DNA of 64,000 nt from Argopecten irradians (taxonomy: Eukaryota > Mollusca > Bivalvia > Pectinida > Pectinidae): contig NC_091144.1 of assembly GCF_041381155.1 (NCBI RefSeq), positions 32,110,980 through 32,174,979 on the forward strand, read 5' to 3'. The translations under genes and the position numbers were made by a program. The notes below the pieces were generated by a model. That model did no database searches. It was not told where the DNA came from and worked only from the letters and a program-made list of their open reading frames with translations. Shown here one piece after another: positions 1 through 9,172 of the stretch (position 1 is the stretch's first letter; every line of letters begins with the position of its first letter).

Positions 1-674
1 TAAACAAACACATGTGCGCTTACGCTAGTTACGTATACGTGGCTCACCACATGCAGGTTGTGTCGACGTCAGTCACGTGGTACGATTCGGAATCCAACAA
101 AACCCGAAGTCATTGAACGTAGCGGTGCTTGAAGGCGCTTTCTTCAAACCAGGAATATATGATCCCTAGATTTCGGCTCTCTTGGAGACCGACAAATGCT
201 TTTCAAATATCAAATGTTTAAGTGACATATCGTTACAGTGAAATTAGCATGAAATATAACTTTAAAACAATGATGTACAAGGTATAATTTTGTGAACTAA
301 CACGGACTTCTTAAGCTACTGTAAACATCTATATAGCATTTTTTTTTTTTTGCCTAATTGCCAAACCGTGACCAGCTAAGTAAACAAATTAAAAACTGTT
401 TGAGTTTAAGACGTGCTTACTAATGCTGTCTTCCGGACACGCATTTCATGACTGTCCATGCGATTAATACGGCCGATATCTTTACAATTTCAATTTCTTT
501 AGATAGAAATTAAAACCTCTAAACAGCCGTTTCGGTTGACTGAATTCTATCGATTGTAAGGACTGAATGGTCAAGCCTGAATCTATACTCACATTCTAGA
601 GGCTACAGCCAGTACGAGAAGCAAGGCCAATGGAAATTTTATAAACTTCAGAACTACGTTTCTTAGCGCGAAAA
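1..674. other. Upstream flank of the acetyltransferase cluster
   Basis: I see no coding exon here. The stretch is AT-rich unique-looking sequence with a short poly-T run near 340. The last part, just before the ATG at 675, should hold the 5' UTR and promoter of first exon A1, but it does not visibly match the upstream region shared by the other paralogs. Confidence 0.3.
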
Positions 675-932
675 ATGACAGAACAAGGATATATCAATGC
701 TACAACGAAAGGATCAAACATTTGGAAGTCAACAGCTGACAAAATTAAGTGTGAAAAGCCTATTACTGATGAGCTTGACAGACTAACCTTCAGGACAACT
801 ACAGCCGAAGATTACGATGACGTCATATCAGTACGCAGACACCTTTATGACGGTACGGATTACATCCCGTACAGATACTGTGAACTACTCGAGCATAACA
901 CGGGGTTTGCCGGGTTTATTGACAGTACTATG
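675..932 (+). CDS. NAT16-like acetyltransferase, first exon of copy A1 (partial gene)
   Basis: The ATG at 675 opens an 86-codon frame ending in ...DSTM at a GT donor (933-934), the same phase-0 boundary as exon 1 of complete genes B and C. It carries the start of a GNAT domain: [20 protein letters not shown], then [19 protein letters not shown]. Before the domain are only two units of the family's 10-residue N-terminal repeat (WKSTADK..., CEKPITDEL), so this N-terminus is shorter than in B or C. In the family this region is the first strands and helices of an acetyl-CoA-dependent N-acetyltransferase related to vertebrate histidine acetyltransferase. No exon 2-4 set follows before the next first exon (A2, 4392). 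A1 may be an orphan exon or an alternative first exon for the A locus. The exon identity is secure; function is inferred. Confidence 0.6.
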
Positions 933-1145
933 GTAAGATTTAATGATGTTTCTTTTTTTGTGTGAAATTGTTATTCGACTTAGAAATCATCATCTTAACA
1001 TGCATGCACGTATAGGAATATTAACTGATACATACCTTAAGTCACAAGCAGATCACCTCACTATATTTGGAATGTTGAAATAACAAAGGCAATATATCAA
1101 GCCATATCACACTAGTGACATATTAAAAACTCCTTAAAATAATTT

Positions 1146-1330
1146 CTCGACATACTACCACGAGCCCTCCACCTCTGGGTCGCGAGTTCGAATCCAATGT
1201 GGGGTAGTTGCGAGGTACTGACTGCTAGCCGTTGGTTTTTTCCTAGTATTCCGTCTTACCTCCACCAACAAACCTCGCACGTCCTCACATGACCCTATCT
1301 GTTCATAGGGCGTTAAACTAATTAATACCC
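1146..1330 (+). mobile_element. tRNA-derived SINE, 5'-truncated
   Basis: The sequence matches the fuller SINEs at 15281 and 43048: the box-B-like GAGTTCGAATCC, the CTCCACCTCTGG segment, and the conserved tail part with CAACAAACCT and CACATGACCCT. The 5' tRNA head with box A is missing. It lies in the intron after exon A1. Confidence 0.75.
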
Positions 1331-1374
1331 AAACCCTTAAGTCACAAGCAGGTCACTTCATTATGGGAAGATAT

Positions 1375-2290
1375 TTCAGAATTATTCGAGATTAAGTAGT
1401 GAACCACATGGATTGTAATAAACTCTTCACGGAACATCAACACGGTTTCATTTCGGGAAAACCATGTACAATGAATCTATTAGAAATGATGGAGAAATTG
1501 TTGATACAATCTATTCAGTACGGCATTTGACACACAACCACATAGTGAAAAAATGTAAAGATTACGTGATCATTGGAAAAGTAATGGAATGGAGAAAAGA
1601 CTTTCTGACAGACCTAAAATAATGTGTAGCCATACGGGGTGAAAAGTCCAGTCTGGTTAAGGTAACTAGCGGTGTACCCCAGGGTAGTCTTCTAGGTTCA
1701 GTCCTATTCTTAATATATATAAAAGATCTGCGAGATGTCGTTAGTCATAGTGTTATGAAACTCTTTGCTGATGACTCTAAGCTGTTAAATACCAACAATG
1801 ATAGCACAGGATCACCAGAATCTGATATGAATAACACAGTCAAATGGACTCAAGACTGGAAAATGTCACTTCACATAAATTCAAGCACCTCAATATTGGT
1901 AACCTAACACAAAATCCTGCTTACGTATTTCCTCCAGGTGAACACATACAAAAAATATTCACAAAGACGTAGGCGTGACATTTACACTTAGAATTCAGCC
2001 AACATGTAAGTTAGTCAGTCAAAAAGCAAATGGCATCATAGGGCTAATTTTTAAAACTGTTTTTATAAGTGAAAATAACAATGTTCTTATCACTCTACAA
2101 AAGTCATATTAGGCCCCATTTAGAATATGCAACTCAAGTGTGATCTCAAACATTAGTGAAAGACCAAATATCTATTGAAAATGTAAGAGTACATACCATA
2201 CAAGACCTGCCATACAACGAAAGACTTCAAATAAACTAGGATTACTAATATGAGAGCATAGACGAAAACGAAACGATGTTGTAGAAGCAT
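1375..2290 (+). mobile_element. Decayed LINE reverse transcriptase fragment (CR1/Jockey-like)
   Basis: Broken frames read as a non-LTR reverse transcriptase in the right order. First comes TEHQHGF with a following LLEMMEKL (about 1430-1500). Then come VTSGVPQGSLLGSVLFLIYI (about 1660-1720), LFADDSKLLNT with the catalytic F-A-D-D (about 1760-1795), a DMNNTVKWTQDWKMSLHINS segment (about 1825-1880) and RPHLEYATQV (about 2110-2140). Many stops and frame changes mean it is long dead. The motif order and spacing suggest the CR1/Jockey side of LINEs, but the clade is uncertain. Confidence 0.75.
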
Positions 2291-3655
2291 ATTGTGACAA
2301 GATGAGATCTTGTGTTTCTGTGATCTGTCACGTTTATTACGATATTATTTCAATCTGTAGGAATATCAGAAAATCTGCGAATAATTATTAACTAGAAGAT
2401 ACTAGGAAACGTAATTCAACCATTGGTAAATATATACCTGATCTTTAATGCATCGTAACCGGTCGATATTCAGATAAAGTATGAGCGATCCGTTGAGAGA
2501 AAGCGTGGTTAGTTACAGGAAGTGTGAACCGGAAATGACGTAGTACGCAAGTTGTCGTGTGTGAAATATTCCTATTTTTAGTACGAGTGAGTATAGCAGA
2601 GTTTCGGATGTAAGTACAGTTCGTATGCAAGTTATAACTAATTTTGTAGGTTAGGATGTGTTTATTTATAACGTATAATACAAATGTTGCAAATTGTGTA
2701 CGCAACCTTTTCCAACAAGAATCCAGCAATAGAATAATCTCGCGTGGTTACTATGGTTTTCCAGCAACGCTCCAGCAAGGTTTCGTTACTTCGGGGTTGG
2801 GATTTCACTTCTGGTTTGGGAGTCAAGGTGTGAGTACGTCTAGTGATGTTTCTCTGTGTAACTTTCCGCTAGGGATGTAAGAGGTGTTTCCTCGATCCCG
2901 ATGCGGTTGTCTTGTCATTGTATTGTGTATGTGTACATGTGAACGTGTTAAATGTGGGGAATTTTCCAGTATTTTTATAGGATTTTCGTAACTAGGAAAC
3001 TTAGATTATTCTGTCATTATTTGGGAATGGATTGTAGTCAACTTAACTGTTCTGATTCTAGAGAATCGTTTTGTGGAAATAGTTATTATCCAGTGATAGA
3101 TTTTTATATAGAGGTACATTTTTATTCAGAAGTATTAGGGAATTATTTTTACATTTTTTAGATGCTGGAGATTGCTGGATTTATTGGTAGGAAATATTGT
3201 AATTTAACCATAGGATAGCTACTGTGAGAGTGTGTTGAGCAAGGAATAGATCTTCAGGATTGTATCATTGTTTATTGTAATATATTTCAAACATAATTAA
3301 ATCATTTAACTTTATTTAACTCTTGGTTGTATTTGATTAGGAATCACAGTCTCGGTGACAGTGATTATTTGGTATGAGAATCTTGGAACCTCACACCTAT
3401 GTAACTAAAGTTTGTTATAAATTATACCTTGTACCTAATGGTCCAAGGGTAGACAACTCCAGGAAACCTTGATACATGTTTGAAGACTGAAATGAATAAT
3501 TGGTGCTGCAGATGCTGAGACGAAGAAGATCCCATGTGGAAGAAGATGCCTTACAAGAGACTTTTATGACTTATAATAGATTTTAATGAGATAGTCCTTG
3601 ACCATTAGTCGAGTCCTTTATGGACATGGTATTAATCAGTTTGATACCCAACCTA
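2291..3655. other. Unclassified, probably repeat-derived stretch
   Basis: No convincing gene is visible. Two short open frames (2656-2880 and 2952-3161, +) have no recognisable domain. The interval lies between a dead LINE and the A2 promoter region and may be an unidentified transposon, but no terminal repeats were found that bound it. Confidence 0.25.
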
Positions 3656-3717
3656 TGTAACGGTCAGACGCGCTACCTGAATTATAGTGGTTTTGGTCAT
3701 ACCACTTGGCCGTTACA
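3656..3717. repeat. Short element with 10-bp terminal inverted repeats
   Basis: TGTAACGGTC at the left end pairs with GGCCGTTACA at the right end with one mismatch. A second nested stem (AGTGG...CCACT) lies inside. The 62-bp unit could fold as a cruciform or be the end of a small DNA transposon. Confidence 0.45.
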
Positions 3718-4019
3718 ATATCAAATATTAAACGACTTGTCAAAATTAGAAAATAACAAGCTATGTATATAGTCAGTCCCTAGAACTAAAGGAAACTCTA
3801 TATGAGATAATATTCATTGTCGCCGATTCCTATAGAAAGCATGCCAATTTCAACGAGAAAGTTTTTCAATTTCTCTTGTTAAATATATCTGAAAACCAAT
3901 TTACTTGCTGTTTGAGGCCTGATGAGGGCGTTAACCTATTATTCACAATTGCTTTGTGTGCCTTTTAATATGCAACATTTTTACATATAAGTAATCTAGA
4001 TTTGAATTGCTTCTAATTT

Positions 4020-4330
4020 AAAACCTTAATATATTAATTAACCCATTTGCATATTCACTAATCAATATATTAAAAAATAAAACTGCTGGTTACAGTGACA
4101 TTCAGTTTTAGAATATGTATACTGTGTACAATGTTTACTGCGGTATGCTTGCGTCTGCATCAGAAGAAATATATTAAAAGTGTGAAAGTATTTCATAGCT
4201 AACCATGCGGATTATCATAAATCTATGATGACATTCCTTGTTGTATTTTTTTGTGTGTGTTTTCTTTTGCATTTTCATATCTTTTTATATATTTTCTGGG
4301 GTTTTCATGTGTTTCGGTCGACTGACTTTG
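4020..4330 (+). promoter_or_regulatory. Conserved upstream region of copy A2
   Basis: This block aligns with the upstream regions of B (11340-11680), C (24830-24540, -) and remnant D (19000-18700, -). It includes an octamer-type ATTTGCAT at 4045-4052, a TACTGTGTACAATGTTTACT stretch near 4118-4137, and the shared AACCATGCGGAT near 4201. Conservation among four paralogs in the same position before exon 1 suggests the proximal promoter and 5' UTR. No TATA box or start site could be fixed. Confidence 0.5.
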
Positions 4331-4391
4331 TGAACTATATAGGATGATACAACCGGCTTTCCAGCTACCACGACCTTAATAGTATGTGCGA

Positions 4392-4845
4392 ATGACGAAA
4401 GTAATGGCGGATTTCAGTTTGAGGAGTAAAGCATATGCTATATCAACCTTCGAGAAATCAGGAGTTGATGAAATAAGCTTCGAGAAGGCTGATAATGGTA
4501 ACACAAACTTAGAGAAGGCACGAGTCAGTGAAATAAATTTCATGAAGTCAACAGCTATGGAAAAAAAACATCGGTGTGTCAAAGGCGGCTGAAGAAATAC
4601 ATTGCGGTAAGCCGGCAGCTGATGAAATAACCTTGAGATATTCAAAAGGTGAAGAAATAGACGTTGAGATGTCAATTGCTGATGACTTTGCTGGACTAAC
4701 CTTCAGGACAACAACAGCCGAAGATTACGATGACGTCATATCACTACGCAGACATCTTTATGGCGGTACGGATAAAATTCCGTACCGATACTACGAACTA
4801 CTGGAACATAGCACGGGGTTTGCTGGGTTTATCAATAGTACTATG
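4392..4845 (+). CDS. NAT16-like acetyltransferase, first exon of copy A2 (frame-shifted N-terminus)
   Basis: ATGs at 4392 and 4404 open a frame made of about four 10-residue units (STFEKSGVDE, ISFEKADNGN, TNLEKARVSE, INFMKSTAME). That frame ends at about 4592. A run of eight A at about 4561-4568 marks a +1 shift. One A fewer would join it to the next frame, which continues the repeat (EEIHCGKPAADEI...) and enters the GNAT start [20 protein letters not shown], ending ...INSTM at the donor after 4845. As it stands, translation of the GNAT part would need a downstream ATG, the first in-frame one being in EMSIADD. Exons 2 and 4 of this locus follow at 6685 and 8419, but exon 3 is missing. The copy is probably a pseudogene or partial gene. 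Confidence 0.6.
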
Positions 4846-4928
4846 GTAAGATTTAATGAATTTTGGTGATTTTTCGTAATCCACTCTTAACATAATAGGA
4901 ATATTTACTGATACATGACTTAAGTCAC

Positions 4929-5705
4929 CGTGAAAGCCAAGTGGATAAGATGTCTCAATCCTTTTGCGAAGACAGATGTTTTGATTCTCAATTCCATAAG
5001 ATTCTTTTTGGAATTATTGAAAAATCAAAGTTTGCCAATTCTGTCAACTTCGTGTTGGCTGTCGCTTGGTTTTGTATCTTTAAGCGACTTAGATTTTAAG
5101 TCTTTCTTTAAATTTACACTAAAGAGCTATACAAAATACAGTTTTTCCTATTATTGGTCAAATCTGAACACTCAATTATTTACAAAATATTTTGAAAATC
5201 ATAAGCCTTTTCTGAGTGTATTGAGGTCTAAATTAAATGTACTTCTGTGATAAATAAATTATTGTTTTTTTTAAGTTTATTGTAAGTTTAATTTTTATGT
5301 AAGAAAGAGGATATTATATGATCATTTGTTCCTATTTAACTTATCGAGTATATATATCTTTCCAGCTATATTCTGACTAATCTTAGCTGCTGTATCTATT
5401 ACTTTGTTTCAATTTAAATGGCGTGATAGTGTGTAAATGTGAATATACATACAAATAATTTACATGCAATATGGTTGTATTTCGGTTTGAATGTTTTAAA
5501 TGCATATTACAAATTCGTATATATATATTAACTCTTGAATAAAATTATTTTTTGGAAAAAAAAGATGTCTCGACATATATCTACAAGCCCTCCACCTCTG
5601 GGTCGCGAGTTCGAATCCCATGTTGGGTAGTAGCCAGGTTCCATCAACAAACCTGGCACGTCCTCACATGACCCTGGCTGTTAATAGAACATTAAACTAA
5701 TAAAA
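4929..5705 (+). mobile_element. SINE split by a later insertion
   Basis: A SINE head with AAGTGGATAAGATGTCTC lies at 4929-4956. Its continuation (CGACATAT..., box B GAGTTCGAATCCC, tail) lies at 5572-5705. The two parts are separated by the retroposon at 4957-5561. Stitched at the 10-bp duplication, the order matches the intact SINE at 43048. Confidence 0.65.
4957..5561 (+). mobile_element. Poly(A)-ended retroposon inserted in the SINE
   Basis: AAGATGTCTC occurs immediately before (4947-4956) and after (5562-5571), giving a target duplication of 8-10 bp. The insert ends in AATAAAATTATTTTTTGG followed by a run of A, so it has a polyadenylation signal and a tail, as in L1-type retroposition. 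It keeps an open frame of about 97 codons at its start (through about 5250, ending SVLRSKLNVLL) that I do not recognise. It could be the 3' end of a LINE or a processed cDNA. Confidence 0.6.
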
Positions 5706-6684
5706 CCCGTAAATCACAAACAGGTCACTTCATAATATACCTGTATAGAGAATGTTGAATTGTCAAAAGTAATATAACAAGCCATATCACACTAGTAACA
5801 TATTCAAAAATATTCCTCAATAGAATTGTTTAGTGATTGTCAAGGAGTACATTCTTCACGTAAAAAAAATCGTCGCGTAAAAAATGCGCCATGTAACCAT
5901 GTTATTATAATGTAATTGAATATCTACCAAAACGATTTTAGGGGTAGTTTATAACTATGCGTAGTAAGCACGAAATAAAAACATAATAATGCATCTACGG
6001 TTTAGCTTCCATTAGCGTATGTCTTAAAGACGAAATCAGCGATGAGCGAGACTGTATAAAGCGTGTTGAATGTGAGGTTTTACGTGAAGAGCAAAGATTA
6101 TATACTTATTTCTTTGAATGGCATAGACACGCTAATGTAGATCAGTTCAATAGACAAATTTCTCGTCCATCCTACAGTGAACAATTGGATACCGATGGAT
6201 GATTTCATGCTGCGTACTTATACTGAATCTAACGAATAAGCAAAATCTAGATAAGAAAATGTCGGATGTACTATTATACTGGAATTCGGACGATTTAGAC
6301 AGTTTACTTAATCATACAGTCTTTATAAATAGGTATACCTCAGTATTTCTAAGATTATGTTGATTCTGATAAAATTAATTCGATATCATATGAAATGGAA
6401 ATGTGCATAATTTAAGTTTTTTTTCTTATAAACCTGATTACTGTGAAAAAGTTTATTTTTGTTGGGCTCAATTTTCGTGGATTGTAAAATTTGACTCTTT
6501 TAATGGCACTTTAATTCGTAGAGAAAATCTTAACAGTCACAGTCAAAAAAATCGGAAGTTGAAGTTTTAAAGCTGACTCAGCAAAAAAGCAAACAAATAA
6601 ATAACATGAGAAAGTATCATCTTGTTACGATAAATATAATATGTTTATGTTTAAATTGATATCTTTACTTTCTATTTGTTTCAG
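5706..6684. other. Intron-like sequence of the A2 locus
   Basis: Positions 5707-5822 match 1030-1140 after exon A1, so the intron belongs to the duplicated unit. No exon, RNA gene or clear repeat is seen in the rest. Confidence 0.35.
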
Positions 6685-6822
6685 GTGTGTTTTATGTTCG
6701 CCGCCATCATCGATGACGGTAAAAGTGTTCTCATACAAGCAATCCGGGTCCGCAAAGAATACGAAGGCAAGGGAGCTTACTCTCGATTGAGGGCATTTTG
6801 TATGACTTTTCTCGATTTATGA
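6685..6822 (+). pseudogene. NAT16-like exon 2, truncated (A locus)
   Basis: A good acceptor (TTTGTTTCAG) precedes GTG TGT TTT ATG, the same phase-0 start as exon 2 in B and C. It reads CFMFAAIIDDGKSVLIQAIR then EYEGKGAYSRLRAFCM, including the acetyl-CoA-binding motif A glycines (E-G-K-G-A). After AFCM the match is lost and a stop follows at 6820. Genes B and C continue for about 29 more residues to their donor. The exon is therefore cut short, and no exon 3 is found downstream. Confidence 0.75.
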
Positions 6823-6998
6823 TTGTGTTCATTTTTTTCTATCCCCTTTTTTTCATCTTCTTTCTTTCATTTTTTTCTGGTTTTTATTTTACTTGTTCTT
6901 TCGTGTGATTAAGGGTTAAGTATTCAATTTCTTTAAAAATTGTATCTCCTTACCATATCGTCCTGTAAACGTGTTGAACTAGAACATTTCAGATAATA

Positions 6999-7012
6999 TT
7001 GTATCAGCACTT
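6999..7012. repeat. Target-site duplication, left copy (nucleoplasmin retrocopy)
   Basis: TTGTATCAGCACTT, identical to 8142-8155, directly adjoins the poly(A) end of the retrocopy. Confidence 0.85.
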
Positions 7013-8141
7013 TTTTTTTAAATTTAAAGACATTTCATTGCAATGCTATTGAACAACTTAACATATACAAAATATATTTTATGTCGCAAACATTATTTTT
7101 TTTTATGTTCGAAAACTTCTTTAATGGAATGTTTTTCTTCAAACAAAGAGCACTTTTGAACTAATCAGTCATTTTTTCTTCAAAGAGCACTTTTTCAGTC
7201 CATGACCTTATTATCACTATCACTGTCCATACATCTGTAGTCCATAGTTTACACAAGTTCAGTTGGAATAAAGCTTGAAATATCAAAGGTCGATCATTTC
7301 CTGGCCTTCTTAGCCTTGCCTTTGGCTGGGGAAGCCATTCTTTGCTGAATCATACCTTGGTTGTCTTTCCTTTGCGGGGGTTAGTCTTTGCTGTTGCCTT
7401 GCCCTTTTTCTTCTTCGATACTTTCTCTGGACTGCTTTCTTCTTCACTTTCCTCTTCATCTTCATCTTCCTCATCCTCATCATCTTCATCCTCATCCTCT
7501 TCATCGTCATCTTCCATATATTCCTCCTTCGACTTCGTTTGTCCTTTCGATGACGGTGCTTTCCTCTTTTTCGTCTTGGCTGGTTCCTCTTCCATAAGCA
7601 TTTCATCTTCATCTTCTTCAGTTTCTGTACAAGATTCATCCTGGCTCATGTTTGATTCATCTGGCATATCCACTAACTGCTGTGCGATTAAATGAACTGG
7701 ACAAGCACCTTCTAAAAGCTCAAAGACGACGGGATTTTCATGTCCAAAACTTAAATCTAAATTACACATGTCGTTTCTTCCCAATGTTTAGGAGAATGCC
7801 GGATGTTTTATAATTCGTTTTCAAAATTTTTGGTCTGTACAGAAACTAGATTTCGTTCATCTTTCAGTGCTGCTTGTCCAAGTACTGCCTGTTTCAAAAA
7901 TAATGTGTGAATTAGAAAATCTGTGTCCTCTTTCTCCTCCTCAAATGTCCAGGTTACTTTGGGGTTTTCTTTGTTCAAAACACATCCCCAGAAATATTCT
8001 CTCGAAACGTCATTCTTTGTGAAAGATGAGTAAAGGCAGCGAGATGTTGACTTGGAGCTTGCGACTCAGTAGACGTCCGCAAACATTCATCCACTCATTC
8101 ACATAAAAAGTTTTCTTTTTTACTGATAACATTGCCTATTT
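7013..8141 (-). pseudogene. Processed nucleoplasmin/nucleophosmin-like retropseudogene
   Basis: Read on -, an intronless copy of a nucleoplasmin-family mRNA. The core domain is recognisable (EYFWGCVLNKENPKVTW, FLIHTLFLKQAVLGQAALKD, then SFGHENPVVFELLEGACPVH). It is followed by the acidic tract (a long run of D/E about 7530-7430) and a basic tail ending ...KGKAKKARK at about 7283. The 3' UTR runs on to an ATTAAA signal (near 7120) and a terminal A run abutting 7012. Identical 14-bp target duplications, TTGTATCAGCACTT, flank it at 6999-7012 and 8142-8155. Two or three frame changes break the core, so it is dead. Nucleoplasmins are nuclear histone chaperones; the functional source gene is not in this window. 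Insertion was by LINE-type machinery. Confidence 0.9.
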
Positions 8142-8155
8142 TTGTATCAGCACTT
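8142..8155. repeat. Target-site duplication, right copy (nucleoplasmin retrocopy)
   Basis: TTGTATCAGCACTT, a perfect match to 6999-7012, marks the 5' end of the retrocopied mRNA. Confidence 0.85.
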
Positions 8156-8418
8156 GAGGTTGTGAACAACAGAATAACACTGATAATCAATATGTAGATC
8201 AACTATGTTTGGATTTCTTTTCGTGTACATGTATTTCAAACCCAGTAATTACTATGTGCATTCACATATAGCGTATTTCGAAGGCGATGAACATTAAGAG
8301 CCGCAAAAACATATCAAATACAGAAACATAACAATTATATAAGTCCTAATCTCGAAATTATTGTGGCTGTGGAATAATCGATAGAAATGAATACATACCT
8401 TTTCTGCAATTCTTACAG

Positions 8419-8747
8419 ATACTGAACTACTTTCCACTTACGTGCCGGAACCGGATATCTACTCGGAAAGATCTTCGTCCATGGTTTCCGCATTTACTCT
8501 CGACCAGTGTGAGGCAGGAACTGTGATTACATTTGATTTGTTCGGTGACATTTGTAATGAAGAAGTTATCACAAATCACGTACATACCCACCTACAAGGA
8601 GCCCTCGATAAATTCGACGAAGTCCTGGTGTTGTACATTTCGTTCCAGGAATACCAGGATACCAATACTCTTTTACATGTCCTGTCAAAATATGGCTGGA
8701 GAAAGGTCAAAGATGACGTCATGTATGGCGTGGAAAAACCAATTTAA
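8419..8747 (+). CDS. NAT16-like exon 4 (A locus, C-terminal domain)
   Basis: The acceptor ATTCTTACAG is followed by a phase-1 exon of 329 nt, exactly the length of exon 4 in gene B. It reads ...SMVSAFTLDQCEAGTVITF, DLFGDICNEEVITNHVHTHL, then HVLSKYGWRKVKDDVMYGVE and KPI-stop. The frame is intact and conserved with B and C. This is the C-terminal half of the NAT16-like protein, beyond the GNAT fold. The lack of exon 3 and the broken exon 2 upstream argue that it is not part of a normal gene, although its coding quality has been kept. It could be young debris or could splice to an exon I have missed. Confidence 0.65.
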
Positions 8748-8825
8748 GATAATATGTGACCTTGAAACGATTCAGTCTACTTTTTACAGAATTGTCTCTT
8801 TCTCTCATTTTTGTTAATTATGTAT

Positions 8826-9172
8826 CAAAGATGCTACGCCGCCGACGAATGGTTACTGTTATCTATTAAAAACAGGAGCAGATAAATTAATATATTGCTT
8901 CTGTAACAAAACTTACTTACTTCACACTATTAACATTATTGAAAAGTTTGAAGTTCTTACCTTACCTCATTCTATTACCTCAATGTAAAAGTATTTAAAA
9001 GGATATATTGTATCCCGAAACAAATCCATGACACTATGCCCTATATGGAATGAGATACTGATTGCACAGACAACAAAAATAAAACAGACGTATATGCACA
9101 CGATTTATCTATCAATTATTATCCAAATGATAACCAATATTTTATGCACTGTCGGTGATGGAGCATCTTTAA
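8826..9172. mobile_element. MITE, family with TIR AAGATGCTCCACCGCCGAC
   Basis: The ends AAAGATGCTACGCCGCCGAC and GTCGGTGATGGAGCATCTTT form imperfect inverted repeats of about 20 bp. The internal GGAGCAGATAAATTAATAT and the ATCCCGAAACAAATCCATG stretch are shared with copies at 12408, 36338, 59227 and 61861. No coding capacity. Confidence 0.75.

Noticed and set aside
2656-3161. Two short + frames after the dead LINE
   Set aside because: No domain, no start or splice support, and the region looks repeat-derived.
7342-7695. Ser-rich open frame on + and Lys/Arg-rich frame on - at the same place
   Set aside because: Shadows of the acidic tract of the nucleoplasmin pseudogene read in other frames.
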